Of a stretch of DNA of 64,000 nt, positions 33,961-42,348 are shown one piece after another (positions within the stretch are counted from its first letter, which is position 1; every line of letters begins with the position of its first letter). The DNA comes from Myxococcota bacterium. Lineage in GTDB: Bacteria > Myxococcota_A > Polyangia > Polyangiales > Polyangiaceae. A model generated the notes under the pieces. The model was not told the origin of the DNA. It saw nothing but the letters and a program-made list of their open reading frames with translations, and ran no database searches. The stretch spans positions 1 through 64,000 of the forward strand of contig CAUJEM010000166.1 of assembly GCA_963169915.1 (NCBI GenBank), in the 5' to 3' direction. The translations under genes were made by a program, and so were the position numbers.

Positions 33961-35238
33961 TCACTGGATGGGGGTCGTCGCGGGATCTTCTACGCCGACG
34001 TCGAAGCGGGCGTGATCCAGGAGCACCAGGGAGTCCAAGTTCGAGTCCGCCGTGTCCCAGATCGTGAAGCGGACGCGCACGGTCGCCCCCGGCGGCACGT
34101 ACGCTCGCGTGTTGACCCAGCCGGTCGCCGCGCCCGCGTCGTAGCCCGTCCCGACGAGCGCCGAGGGGCCGCTCGGACAAGCATACGGGCGCCCCACTTG
34201 GTTTTTCCCCGGCTCACACACGGCGAGCAAGCCAGCGTTCACGCTGATGGGGTTCCGATGTTCGTCGAAGGAGATGTTGCCGGACAGCGCGCCGCTGGGG
34301 GCAGGCTCCAAGAAGGTGGCGAAGACGTCGTTGTACTGGTCGCACACCCAATTCGGATACTCCGCGCTGTGGAAATTGAAGTCGAAGCTGAAGGCGTTGG
34401 CGTTGGTCGGCACCTTCACCACCACCTCTAGCGCCGCAGAGTCGAAGGCCTGGCTGTTCTCGGGAGGTAGCCCGCAGCCCTGCGCGGCGATCGGGTACCC
34501 CGGCGGGAACGCGCTCCGCGTCCCCATGGCGGCGCCCCCTTCCGGGGGGCTCCCCGACGCCTCGACCGGCGCCTGATAGCCTGGCTGCCCTGGCTCACGC
34601 GCGGTGCCGCTCGAGAGCGCCAGCATGGACGCTCCGCTGCGCGGCGTGAGGCTCCCGAAGCCGGTGAGCAAGCCGTGGCTGCGCTCGGCCATGCCCGCCG
34701 TGCCGTCCGCCTTGACGTAGCGCGCGCTGACGAGGCCCCAGCTCGCGCCGGTGGTGAGCCGGCAGAGCCCAAGGGCGCGCGCGGCCGCGACCGGGTCGGC
34801 GCTCGCCACGTCGCCCGCTTGGGCGTCGCAGTCCGGCTCGTCGTCGGGCGTACCACTGCAGTCCTCGTCGAGCCCATTGCCGGGCCAGTCGACGGCGCCA
34901 GGGCCGATCTGCCGCGAGCAGTCGTTGCAGTCGCCTTGGTTGGGCGAGCTGCCGTCGCCGTCGAGATCAGCGTCGAGATCCGAGGGCGCACAGGCGGGCG
35001 CCTCGCTGAGCTTGGCGCCCGGATCCGAGTAACCCGCCGCGCCGCCACCTCCCCCCCCGTCGATCGAGATCCCCGTCCCACCGCTCCCGCCACGACCAGC
35101 GGTGGCGCCGGCCCCGCTCGCGCCGCCGCCCCCAGCGGCGCCAGCGGCGGCCTCATCGCCCCCGCTCCCCGCCGCCGAGCACGCCAGCGCCGCGAGCACG
35201 GCGCTCCAGGCGGCCAGCCCTACACTTCGCCAACTCAT
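33961..35238 (-). CDS. Choice-of-anchor L-type lipoprotein with MopE-like metal-binding segment
   Basis: 425 residues. Signal peptide with ALAC lipobox and Gly-rich tether (~20-75). A segment at ~90-130, with DLDGDGSSPNQGDCNDCSRQ then WPGNGLDEDCSG, matches the Asp/Cys-rich putative metal-binding repeat shared with MopE/SACCP proteins. The C-terminal ~230 residues are a choice-of-anchor L-type domain: NAFSFDFNFHSAEYPNWVCDQYNDVF, ISFDEHRNPISVN, RVRFTIWDTADSNLDSLVLLDHARF. Extracellular or surface location, probably calcium- or copper-binding. Start at 35238 places the signal peptide right after the ATG. Family function is unknown; adhesion or surface display is an inference. Confidence 0.85.
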   Translation of the reverse strand: MSWRSVGLAAWSAVLAALACSAAGSGGDEAAAGAAGGGGASGAGATAGRGGSGGTGISIDGGGGGGAAGYSDPGAKLSEAPACAPSDLDADLDGDGSSPNQGDCNDCSRQIGPGAVDWPGNGLDEDCSGTPDDEPDCDAQAGDVASADPVAAARALGLCRLTTGASWGLVSARYVKADGTAGMAERSHGLLTGFGSLTPRSGASMLALSSGTAREPGQPGYQAPVEASGSPPEGGAAMGTRSAFPPGYPIAAQGCGLPPENSQAFDSAALEVVVKVPTNANAFSFDFNFHSAEYPNWVCDQYNDVFATFLEPAPSGALSGNISFDEHRNPISVNAGLLAVCEPGKNQVGRPYACPSGPSALVGTGYDAGAATGWVNTRAYVPPGATVRVRFTIWDTADSNLDSLVLLDHARFDVGVEDPATTPIQ

Positions 35239-35364
35239 GGCTTCATCGCTGCCACGGCCACGCACGCAGCGCAACCGTGAAGCGCAAAGCCGGCTCGCTC
35301 GGCGGCGGGGCGGCGGTGGGCGCCCGGGAGGGTGAAGCCCACGCCCGCCTCACGCCGCCCGCGC

Positions 35365-35895
35365 TCAGTTGAGCGTGCTGCAGTCGGTCGCCGAGGGCAC
35401 GCCGGCGCAGGTGTTGTAGTTGCCGATGCAGTCCACGCCGCCGAGGTTCTCCGTGGCACCGCCGTCGGCCTTCGGCTTGGCGCACTGGCAGCGCATGCAG
35501 CGCTCGCTGCTCGGGTTGGCGATGCACGCCGCGGTGCAGTTGTCGATGGAGCAGCCGATCTGGAAGAGCACGCACTCCGTGCAGCCAGCGCTGAACGCGT
35601 CGTTCGTCGCCGCCGCGAAGCAGGCGGGGATCTGCGTGCGGTCCTGGAGGTTGGCGACCGCGCAGTCCTTGCCGACCTGACCCACCGTCTTGCCACCGTA
35701 GTCGGCCACGAGCGCGGCCTTGTCCGGATCGTTGTTGCACTGGTCGGTCGCGCCCTGCCAGCCGCCGCCGCTGCTGCCCGCCGCGCCGCTGCTGCCCGCC
35801 GCGCCGCCGTCATCGTTGTCATCACCGCACGCCGTCAGCGTGAAGCCGAGGACGGCGACCATCGAGAACCCGAGAGCCCTTGAAAAGAACGTCAT
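35365..35895 (-). CDS. Cys-rich lipoprotein
   Basis: 176 residues. Signal peptide MTFFSRALGFSMVAVLGFTL then lipobox LTAC, followed by an acidic/Gly-Ser tether (GDDNDDGG...). The mature part has 14 further cysteines spaced in pairs (CTECVLFQIGCSIDNCTAAC; RCMRCQC), typical of disulfide-stabilised secreted proteins. No known fold recognised; lack of histidines argues against a zinc finger. Start chosen at the ATG of the signal peptide; an in-frame extension of 34 codons precedes it and is not peptide-like. The gene lies between two divergent/secreted genes and has its own upstream region with an inverted repeat. Confidence 0.8.
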   Translation of the reverse strand: MTFFSRALGFSMVAVLGFTLTACGDDNDDGGAAGSSGAAGSSGGGWQGATDQCNNDPDKAALVADYGGKTVGQVGKDCAVANLQDRTQIPACFAAATNDAFSAGCTECVLFQIGCSIDNCTAACIANPSSERCMRCQCAKPKADGGATENLGGVDCIGNYNTCAGVPSATDCSTLN

Positions 35896-35948
35896 GGCGC
35901 GGATCGTGGCACTGAGCCGAGCGGCGGTCCATCTTTCTTTCGACACAC

Positions 35949-35963
35949 TGACGCGAAGCGTCA
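35949..35963. repeat. Inverted repeat in divergent intergenic region
   Basis: TGACGC (35949-35954), GAA, GCGTCA (35958-35963), perfect 6-bp arms, between the divergent Cys-rich lipoprotein and the 36090 gene. A regulatory site or a weak hairpin. Confidence 0.35.
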
Positions 35964-36089
35964 TCCGGGCGGGCTTTGGGTCCCAGGTCAGAGCCACCGG
36001 GGGCGCGCCAGGCGCTCCTTATCGGTCCGAGCATCCCCACGGCCGGCATCATTTTCCCCCTGGCCCGGCTGTGTCACGCTGGGCACACC

Positions 36090-36629
36090 ATGCGCCGCGC
36101 CCCGCTCCTTCTGCTCCTCACCGTCACCTTGGTCGGGCTGAGCTGGCCGCAGCTCGGCAACGCAGACCTCAGCCCCGGTCCCGGTCCCTCCCTGCGCCGA
36201 CCACGGCCGGTGCCCATCGACCTCCGGCGCCTCGAGCGGGAGCGGCTCCAGCGCCGGGCCCAAGGCAGCGCGAGCTCCAGCGCCGCGGCGCCGCCGCCCA
36301 GCGCGTCCGCCGCGGCGAGCGCGACGGCGGAGCTGCATCGGCTGCAGCAGCAGCACCGTCAGCTCGCCGCCCTGCGCGCCGAGCGCGCGCAGCTCCGGCG
36401 TGCCCAGCTCCGCCAGCGCTTCGGCGCGCGGCTCCTGCGGCGCCCCGAGGTCAAGGCAGAGCTCGAGCTGCACGCCCGGCGCAGCGCCAAGCTCAGCCGC
36501 ATGGCGGACCTCGCGAAGGAGGCAGGCCGGCAAGAGCTCCTCACGCGCGTCGCCGAGCTGGAACGCCGAGAGGCCGCCCGCCACGAGAAAATTATGCAAG
36601 CGTTCCAAGCGGATGGAGGTCAGCCGTGA
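36090..36629 (+). CDS. Secreted coiled-coil protein heading sulfatase-like operon
   Basis: 179 residues. Sec signal peptide (RRAPLLLLLTVTLVGLSWPQLGNA) without lipobox Cys, then Pro/Arg-rich leader and ~100 residues of charged helix (ELHRLQQQHRQLAALRAERA; LRRAQLRQRFGARLL; KLSRMADLAKEAGRQELL) predicted coiled coil, ending EKIMQAF. It resembles Spy/CpxP-like periplasmic helix proteins in size but lacks the LTxxQ motif. An ATG at 36090 follows the untranslated stretch. The small lipoprotein gene overlaps its stop (GTGA), making it the first gene of the operon. Confidence 0.7.
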   Translation: MRRAPLLLLLTVTLVGLSWPQLGNADLSPGPGPSLRRPRPVPIDLRRLERERLQRRAQGSASSSAAAPPPSASAAASATAELHRLQQQHRQLAALRAERAQLRRAQLRQRFGARLLRRPEVKAELELHARRSAKLSRMADLAKEAGRQELLTRVAELERREAARHEKIMQAFQADGGQP

Positions 36630-36925
36630 GGGCTTGCCTCAGCTCGGCCCGCGCGCTCTCGCTCGGCCTCGGCCTCATCGTGAGCGGTGGCGTGTGGGGC
36701 TGTGATTCAACGAGCGAAACCCCGGCTCCCCCAGCGTCCACGCGGCCGCTGATGGCACCTCCTCCCTCGCAGGCGCCCTCGCCGTCGCCCTACCCCGAGG
36801 GCGGCTTCCCCGAGGACGAGGCGCTGCCCACCGAGGACGACTTTGCGGAGGCGGCGGAGCAGGACATCACCCCGGAGAACCTCGAGGTGGAGCTGCGCAA
36901 GCTCGAGGCCGAGCTCGGCAAGTAG
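36626..36925 (+). CDS. Small lipoprotein, operon member
   Basis: 99 residues. GTG start overlapping the preceding stop. Signal peptide ending VSGGVWGC (lipobox GGVWGC is imperfect: G-V-W-G-C), then Pro/Ser/Ala-rich (PAPPASTRPLMAPPPSQAPS) and an acidic helix (TEDDFAEAAEQDITPENLEVELRKLEAEL). No domain. It may interact with the coiled-coil protein encoded immediately upstream, but this is only from synteny. Confidence 0.65.
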   Translation: MRACLSSARALSLGLGLIVSGGVWGCDSTSETPAPPASTRPLMAPPPSQAPSPSPYPEGGFPEDEALPTEDDFAEAAEQDITPENLEVELRKLEAELGK

Positions 36926-36959
36926 CCCTCGCGTCCGGCGCCGCGCCAAGGGTCAAATT

Positions 36960-38411
36960 GTGGCTAAGACGCGGCGGGTGCGCTACCGCGTAGCCGTGCC
37001 TCGCCGCCTAGCCACCTCCTCGACACTCCGCTCCCACCCCCTCTCTGGCCTCCTCGTGCTCGGCGCGAGCCTCCTCGGCTGCTCGAAGGAGCCGCCCGCG
37101 GCGCCCGCCGTCGCGTCGGCACCCGCCCGGGCGCTCACGGCGCCAGCCTCGAGCGGCACCGCGAGCGCGAGCGCCAGCTCGGCCACGGCGGCCCCCGCGC
37201 CGACGGCACGCCCGAGCGCACCGCAGAACGTCATCGTGCTCACGATCGACAGCCTCCGCGCCGACATGCCCTGGGTCGGCTATCCCCGTGACATCGCCCC
37301 CAACCTCACGCGGCTGGCCCGCCAGAGCACGGTCTACACGCACGCCTACTCGGGCTCGAGCTACACCGCCAAGAGCGTCGCCACCTTCCTGACCGGCCGC
37401 CACGCCTCCACGCTCTACCGCTCGGGGTTTTTCTTCGCCAATTACGCCAAGGCGAACGACTTTTTCACCGAGGCGCTGCAGGCGCAGGGCGTGCGCACCG
37501 TCTCCGGACACGCGCACATGTACTTCGGCCGCGGCAAGGGCCTGGAGCAGGGCTTCGACGAGTGGGAGCTGGTGCCCGGCATCACCTTCGACCCGAACAC
37601 GGACAACGAGATCACCTCCGAGAAGCTCGTGTCCCTCATCCAGGCGCAGCTTGGCAAGCAGGAGAACACCGGCAAGCAGTTCTTCGCGTGGTATCACTTC
37701 ATGGACCCGCACGATCAGTACAACGTGCACCCGGAGAGCCCGGACTTCGGCAAGAAGAACCGCGACCGCTACGACAACGAGGTGTTTTACACCGACCTCT
37801 GGATTGGAAAGCTGCTCACCTGGATGGAGGCGCAGCCGTGGTGGAAAAACACCATCATCATCGTGAGCGCCGATCACGGCGAGGCCTTCGGGGAGAACGG
37901 CGCGTGGAAGCACGCCTTCGATCTCTGGGAGGTGCTGACGCGAGTCCCGCTCATCTTCCACGGCCCGGGCATCCAGGCGCGCACCCTCGACGTGCGACGC
38001 TCCGCCATCGACTGGGCGCCGACCATCATGGAGCTGATGGGGCAGAAGCCCCTGCCCTCGTTCCAGGGCACCAGCTTCGCCGCGGAGCTCTACGGCGCCA
38101 CCCCGGAGGAGCGCCCGCTCATCATGACGGAGCTCGCCGAAGACAGCCACAACCCGCAGGTTCGTGCCATCCTCGTCGGGGACTGGAAGCTCAAGGTGTG
38201 GGGCGAAGGCGCGGGCTGGAAGGCGGAGCTCTACAACCTCAAAGAGGATCCTGGAGAGAAGCAAGATCTGGCCAAGAAGGAGCCCGAGCAGCTCCAGCGC
38301 ATGCGCCAGCTCTACGACGAGGCGCGCGACAAGCTGCCCATCGTGGCCCCCTACGGGGGCAACAAGCTCAAGGGTGGGCGCACGGCCAGCGGCCCCATGG
38401 GGCCCCCTTGA
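36960..38411 (+). CDS. Alkaline-phosphatase-superfamily (sulfatase-like) lipoprotein 1
   Basis: 483 residues. Lipoprotein signal peptide (GLLVLGASLLGC), Ala/Pro tether to ~85, then a sulfatase-like fold with IVLTIDSLRADMPW (metal-binding Asp), SADHGEAFGENGAWKHAFDLWE (metal-binding D, H and H) and C-terminal YNLKEDPGEKQDLA. The nucleophile position, normally C/S-x-P-x-R in sulfatases, is Thr136 in SSYTAKSVATFLTGR, so there is no formylglycine site. This is as in phosphoethanolamine/phosphoglycerol transferases and other Thr-nucleophile members. Likely a periplasmic/surface phosphotransferase or phosphodiesterase rather than a sulfatase. GTG start at 36960 has AAGG upstream; a second GTG at 36996 is possible. 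Stop overlaps the next gene (TTGA). Confidence 0.85.
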   Translation: MAKTRRVRYRVAVPRRLATSSTLRSHPLSGLLVLGASLLGCSKEPPAAPAVASAPARALTAPASSGTASASASSATAAPAPTARPSAPQNVIVLTIDSLRADMPWVGYPRDIAPNLTRLARQSTVYTHAYSGSSYTAKSVATFLTGRHASTLYRSGFFFANYAKANDFFTEALQAQGVRTVSGHAHMYFGRGKGLEQGFDEWELVPGITFDPNTDNEITSEKLVSLIQAQLGKQENTGKQFFAWYHFMDPHDQYNVHPESPDFGKKNRDRYDNEVFYTDLWIGKLLTWMEAQPWWKNTIIIVSADHGEAFGENGAWKHAFDLWEVLTRVPLIFHGPGIQARTLDVRRSAIDWAPTIMELMGQKPLPSFQGTSFAAELYGATPEERPLIMTELAEDSHNPQVRAILVGDWKLKVWGEGAGWKAELYNLKEDPGEKQDLAKKEPEQLQRMRQLYDEARDKLPIVAPYGGNKLKGGRTASGPMGPP

Positions 38412-39778
38412 GGAGAGGGTGGTGCGCGCTGGCGGCCAGCGCGCTGGTAGCTGCCTGTGGCGGCAGCGAGCCCGTCACCCGGCGCCCCCTCCAGCCGCTG
38501 CTACGCGAGGAGGCCCCTCCCGCCGTCGCGCCAGCAGCGAGCCTCGGCGCACCGCCGGCGACGCCCGAGCCGCTCCTCGCACCGGAGGAGCCGCGGGGGC
38601 CGTACAACGTGCTGCTCATCCTGGTCGACAGCCTGCGCGCGGACATGCCCTGGGCCGGCTACCCACGGGACACGGCGCCCCACCTCACGCGGTTCCGGCA
38701 GGAGTGCGTCAGCTACGCGCGCGGCTACTCCGTCTCCAGCTACACCGCCAAGAGCGTGGCGGCGGTGCTCAGCGGGCAATACCCGAGCTCCCTCCGCCGC
38801 AACGGGACCTTCTTCACCAGATACTCGGACGCCAACCTCATGCTGATGGAGCACCTACGGGCCGAGGTGCAGGGCTACGGGCTCGCGACGCACGGCCACA
38901 TGTACCTGCGCCCTGGCAACACCGGGCTCGATCAGGGGTTCATGGACTGGCAGGTGGTCGCGGGGCTCGACTTCGACAACACCACCGACCGACACATCAC
39001 GAGCCCAGCGCTCACCGAGCTCGCGCAGGCGCAGCTCGCGAAGGTGCCCGCCGGCAAGCCCTTCTTCGCGTACCTGCACTACATGGACGCGCACGACGTC
39101 TATCGTCAGCACCCCGAGAGCCCCGTGTGGGGCAAGAAGCCGAGAGACCGCTACGACTCCGAGGTCTACTTCGTGGATCTCCACTTGGGGAAGCTCTTGA
39201 GCTGGTGCCGCGCGCAGCCCTGGTGGAGCAACACCGTGGTGATCGTCAGCGCCGATCACGGCGAGGCCTTCGGTGAGCACCACCTCTACCGGCACGCCTT
39301 CGAGCTCTACGAGGTGCTCGTGCGCGTCCCGCTCATGATCCGTCACCCCGAGGCCGTCCCCCGCGAGCTGTCCGTCGCCCGCAGCGGGATCGACCTGGCG
39401 CCGACCATCGCCGAGCTGATGGGGGCTCCCCCGCTGCCCGACGCCGCGGGGCAGAGCCTGGTGCCGGAGCTGCTCGGCGCCCCGCCCACGCCGCGCCCCA
39501 TCCTGTGCGACTTGCCTGCCGACAGCAACAACGGCGAGCGCCGCGCCTTCATCGAGGGTGACGACAAGCTCCTCGTCTTCGGGAACGAAGAGCGCTACGA
39601 GCGCTACGACCTCGCCACCGATCCGGACGAGAAGACTGATTTGGCCCGGCGTGACCGCGAGGGGACCGAGGCCCTCAAGGCGAAATACCGGGCGCTCTGG
39701 TCACGGGTCCCGCGGGTGGCCCCCTGGGGCGGCAACCGCCTGACGAACGGTCGCACAGCAAACGGACCGCGAGACTGA
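38408..39778 (+). CDS. Alkaline-phosphatase-superfamily (sulfatase-like) lipoprotein 2
   Basis: 456 residues, paralogue of the preceding protein. TTG start overlapping its stop, short lipoprotein signal (GWCALAASALVAAC), Pro/Ala tether, LLILVDSLRADMPWAGYPRD, Thr113 in SSYTAKSVAAVLSG at the nucleophile position, and VSADHGEAFGEHHLYRHAFELYE. It likewise lacks the Cys/Ser-Pro-Arg sulfatase site. Both proteins end with similar APxGGN(K/R)L-x-x-GRTA-x-GP tails. Tandem duplication followed by divergence is the simplest reading. Substrate unknown. The pair probably works in the same envelope compartment. Confidence 0.85.
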   Translation: MRRGWCALAASALVAACGGSEPVTRRPLQPLLREEAPPAVAPAASLGAPPATPEPLLAPEEPRGPYNVLLILVDSLRADMPWAGYPRDTAPHLTRFRQECVSYARGYSVSSYTAKSVAAVLSGQYPSSLRRNGTFFTRYSDANLMLMEHLRAEVQGYGLATHGHMYLRPGNTGLDQGFMDWQVVAGLDFDNTTDRHITSPALTELAQAQLAKVPAGKPFFAYLHYMDAHDVYRQHPESPVWGKKPRDRYDSEVYFVDLHLGKLLSWCRAQPWWSNTVVIVSADHGEAFGEHHLYRHAFELYEVLVRVPLMIRHPEAVPRELSVARSGIDLAPTIAELMGAPPLPDAAGQSLVPELLGAPPTPRPILCDLPADSNNGERRAFIEGDDKLLVFGNEERYERYDLATDPDEKTDLARRDREGTEALKAKYRALWSRVPRVAPWGGNRLTNGRTANGPRD

Positions 39779-39865
39779 ACGTCCCCGGGGACGCTTGCAC
39801 CTGGCGCGCGCTGCGGCGCGCGATCTCGCTTGTCTCCGGGCGCCGTTCGCGGATACTGACGGACC

Positions 39866-41254
39866 ATGACCTTCATGCGGACCACCAGCTGGATCGGACT
39901 CGTGACCTTGGGCCTGCTCACCGCCGCGTGCGGTGGTGACGGTGACGACGACGGAGGAGGAGCGGCGGGGCAAGCCGGCAGCGCCGGGGCCAGCGGTAGC
40001 GCGGGCGCGAGCGGCAGCGGCGGCACGGCGGGCCAGGCAGGCGGCAGCGGGAGCGCCGGGGAGTCGGGCGCTGGGGGCGACGCGGGGCAAGGCGCTATGG
40101 GCGGCAGCGGCGGCGGTGACGCTGGGGCTGGCGGTAGCGGCGGAGGCCAAGGCGGCACCGGCGGAGGTCAAGGCGGCACCGGCGGAGGCCAAGGCGGCAC
40201 CGGCGGTCAGGCCGGGTTCGCTGGGGGCGCAGGCAGCGGGACGGGCGGCGCCACGGGCACAGCCATCACCGCGCCGAACAACACCTGGACCTGGGTGCCC
40301 ATCGAGGGCTCGAAGTGCCGCAACGGCTCGGCGACGGGCATCGGGATCAACATCAACCCGGCGAGCGACAAGCTCGTCATCTACCTCGAGGGCGGCGGCG
40401 CCTGCTTCAACGGCCTGAGCTGCATGCAGAACCCCTCCAGCTATGGGGCCGGCGACTTCAGGGGCAACGAGCGCGGGGGCATCCTGAGCCGCTCCATCGC
40501 GGAGAACCCCGTGAAGGACTGGAACATGGTGTACGTCCCCTACTGCACGGGCGACGTCCACGTCGGAAACCGAGAGAACGTCAGCGTGAGCGGGGCGACC
40601 GGGCAGCAGCAGTTCGTCGGCTACTCGAACATGACCCGGGCCCTGCACCGCCTCGTCCCCACCTTCCCAGGGCTCAGCCAGGTGCTGCTCACGGGCGTCA
40701 GCGCCGGGGGCTTCGGCGCCGCGGGCAACTTCGTGCAGGTGCAGCGCTTCTTTGGCAGCGTCCCCGTCACGCTCATCGACGACTCCGGCCCGCCCTTCAG
40801 CGCCACCTACGTCCCGGAGTGCCTCCAGGAGAAGTTCCGTACCACCTGGGGCCTGGACGACACCATGCTCAGAGACTGCGGCCCGCAGCGCTGCTCGAAC
40901 CCCAACCGGTTCCTCGAGCAGTTCGCAGGGGCTCTGGTGGACTCCGGACGCGACGTGGCGTTGGTGTCCTACACCGCAGACACGGTGATCCCGATGTTCT
41001 TCGGCTTCGGCGCGAACAACTGCACCGCGGCCTTCCCGCAGGCCATGAACGAGACGCAGTATCAAGCGGGGCTGCTGGAGCTGCGCGACGGCACCTGGGG
41101 CGGTAAGAGCAACGCGGCCACCTTCATCAAGAAGGGCAGCGGACACACCATGCTCGGCGGCGGCAGCTTCACCAGCACCACGATCAGCGGCACCAGCTTG
41201 GCGGCGTGGACCGCCGAGGTGGTGTCCGGGACCATGCGCCACCTCGGCCCCTGA
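39866..41254 (+). CDS. Pectin acetylesterase/NOTUM-family lipoprotein
   Basis: 462 residues. Signal peptide with TAAC lipobox, then ~110 residues of Gly/Ser/Ala tether including three 21-bp repeats. The catalytic domain starts near 140: WVPIEGSKCRNGSATGIGI, VIYLEGGGACFNGLSC (family hallmark EGGG-x-C), nucleophile Ser279 in TGVSAGGFGA, an aspartate in TADTVIPMF and His in GSGHTMLGG. Members hydrolyse O-acetyl groups on plant pectin (PAE) or palmitoleate on Wnt proteins (NOTUM); in bacteria the substrate is uncertain. Surface anchored. GATACT (39852-39857) lies 8 nt before the ATG. Confidence 0.9.
   Translation: MTFMRTTSWIGLVTLGLLTAACGGDGDDDGGGAAGQAGSAGASGSAGASGSGGTAGQAGGSGSAGESGAGGDAGQGAMGGSGGGDAGAGGSGGGQGGTGGGQGGTGGGQGGTGGQAGFAGGAGSGTGGATGTAITAPNNTWTWVPIEGSKCRNGSATGIGININPASDKLVIYLEGGGACFNGLSCMQNPSSYGAGDFRGNERGGILSRSIAENPVKDWNMVYVPYCTGDVHVGNRENVSVSGATGQQQFVGYSNMTRALHRLVPTFPGLSQVLLTGVSAGGFGAAGNFVQVQRFFGSVPVTLIDDSGPPFSATYVPECLQEKFRTTWGLDDTMLRDCGPQRCSNPNRFLEQFAGALVDSGRDVALVSYTADTVIPMFFGFGANNCTAAFPQAMNETQYQAGLLELRDGTWGGKSNAATFIKKGSGHTMLGGGSFTSTTISGTSLAAWTAEVVSGTMRHLGP
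40141..40203 (+). repeat. Three 21-bp tandem repeats in lipoprotein tether
   Basis: Units CGGAGG(C/T)CAAGGCGGCACCGG at 40141, 40162 and 40183, in frame, encoding GGQGGTG-type tether. Confidence 0.85.
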
Positions 41255-41267
41255 GGTGGCGGCGCTC

Positions 41268-41302
41268 CGTCGTGAGGTGAGCGCCGCGCACACCTCACGA
41301 CG
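41268..41302. terminator. Bidirectional terminator, perfect 12-bp stem
   Basis: CGTCGTGAGGTG (41268-41279) pairs exactly with CACCTCACGACG (41291-41302), loop of 11. It lies between the convergent pectin-acetylesterase-like (ends 41254) and DUF4340 (ends 41311) genes. No T-run. Confidence 0.7.
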
Positions 41303-41310
41303 CCCTCCGC

Positions 41311-42348
41311 TCACTCCTTGATGATGGCGGGGGCCTCTTGCTCCACCTGCTCGGCCGCGCTCTTCAGCGTCACGCCGTACCAGCGTGTCAGCTCGCTGCG
41401 GACGAAGTACTCGGCCTGCTCCCCCGCGCCGGAGCGGTAGAGTTCCATCCAGCCGAGCGCCTTGCCGCGCTCGTTGAGGTACTCCGCGCGCAGGACCAGC
41501 TCCGGCGCCTGCGGCGGCTTCTCGACGTACCCGGTGGGGCGCACCCGCCCGAGCTTGCTCATCCAGTTGCTCGCGGCCTCGTCTTGGGTGGCTCCGTCGG
41601 CGGCGGTGGCCCAGGCGTCGCGCTTGTCCGGCACCTTGCTCAGCTCACGCTTCTGCTCGCCCCGAGAGAGCCGCACCGTCGCGACCTCGGCGGGTTCGAA
41701 GGCGTGGAGCTCCTTCTCCACGAGCCGTGAGTCGGCGAACAGCAGGCTGCGGGCGAGCTCGCCGCTGACGGCGTAGACCGCGCCGTCCCCGGCGTAGCGG
41801 ACGTAGCGGTCTTCCCCGCCCGGCGTCGGGCCGCCCAGGACGAGCTCGTGCAGCGTGCCGCCGAGGTTCACCTTCAAGCTGCCCTCAGGCTTGTCCAGGC
41901 CGAAGTCGGCGGCGTCCTTGTCCTCGACGGGGCCGATCCGCCGCAGCGCCATCAGCGGCGCCAGCCGCTCCGCCAGCTTGCCGACCTCCGTCACACCGAC
42001 GAAGGGCACGGGCGCCGCGGGCGAGGCGCTCGGCGGTGGAGCCGCGAGGTCCGCTGGCTCGGCGCTGCTGGCCGGGGCCGCGCTGCTGGCGGGCGGCGAG
42101 AGCTTCCGGTAGCTCCCGGAGTACCAACGCCCCACGTCGTCCTGGTGTGCCTCCAGCGTCAGCTCCAGCTTCGGCGAGCTGAAGCTGAGCTGCTGCAGGG
42201 CGCCTGGCTTGCCACCCCAGACCTGCACCTGCTCCGCCTTGCCTCGTAGCTGCGTGGCGCTCTCCTCACGCGTCGCGACGACGAGCGCAGCCGCAGCGCC
42301 GGCGCCGAAGAGCGCCAGGTAGAGCGCGAGGCCCCTCGCGGCGCTCAT
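41311..42348 (-). CDS. DUF4340-domain protein, last gene of Gld-like cassette
   Basis: 345 residues. N-terminal membrane anchor (LALYLALFGAGAAAALVVA), then DUF4340-like strands: LSFSSPKLELTLEAHQDD, RIGPVEDKDAADFGLDKPEGSLKVNL, ELVLGGPTPGGEDRYVRYAGDGAVYAVS, and VVEKELHAFEPAEVATVRLS. Such proteins are commonly encoded beside GldG-type ABC components. It overlaps the GldG-like gene stop (ATGA). Periplasmic soluble domain attached to the inner membrane is likely. Role is unknown. Confidence 0.85.
   Translation of the reverse strand: MSAARGLALYLALFGAGAAAALVVATREESATQLRGKAEQVQVWGGKPGALQQLSFSSPKLELTLEAHQDDVGRWYSGSYRKLSPPASSAAPASSAEPADLAAPPPSASPAAPVPFVGVTEVGKLAERLAPLMALRRIGPVEDKDAADFGLDKPEGSLKVNLGGTLHELVLGGPTPGGEDRYVRYAGDGAVYAVSGELARSLLFADSRLVEKELHAFEPAEVATVRLSRGEQKRELSKVPDKRDAWATAADGATQDEAASNWMSKLGRVRPTGYVEKPPQAPELVLRAEYLNERGKALGWMELYRSGAGEQAEYFVRSELTRWYGVTLKSAAEQVEQEAPAIIKE

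Noticed and set aside
36960-39778. Calling the two lipoproteins sulfatases
   Set aside because: No Cys/Ser-x-Pro-x-Arg site; Thr takes the nucleophile position.
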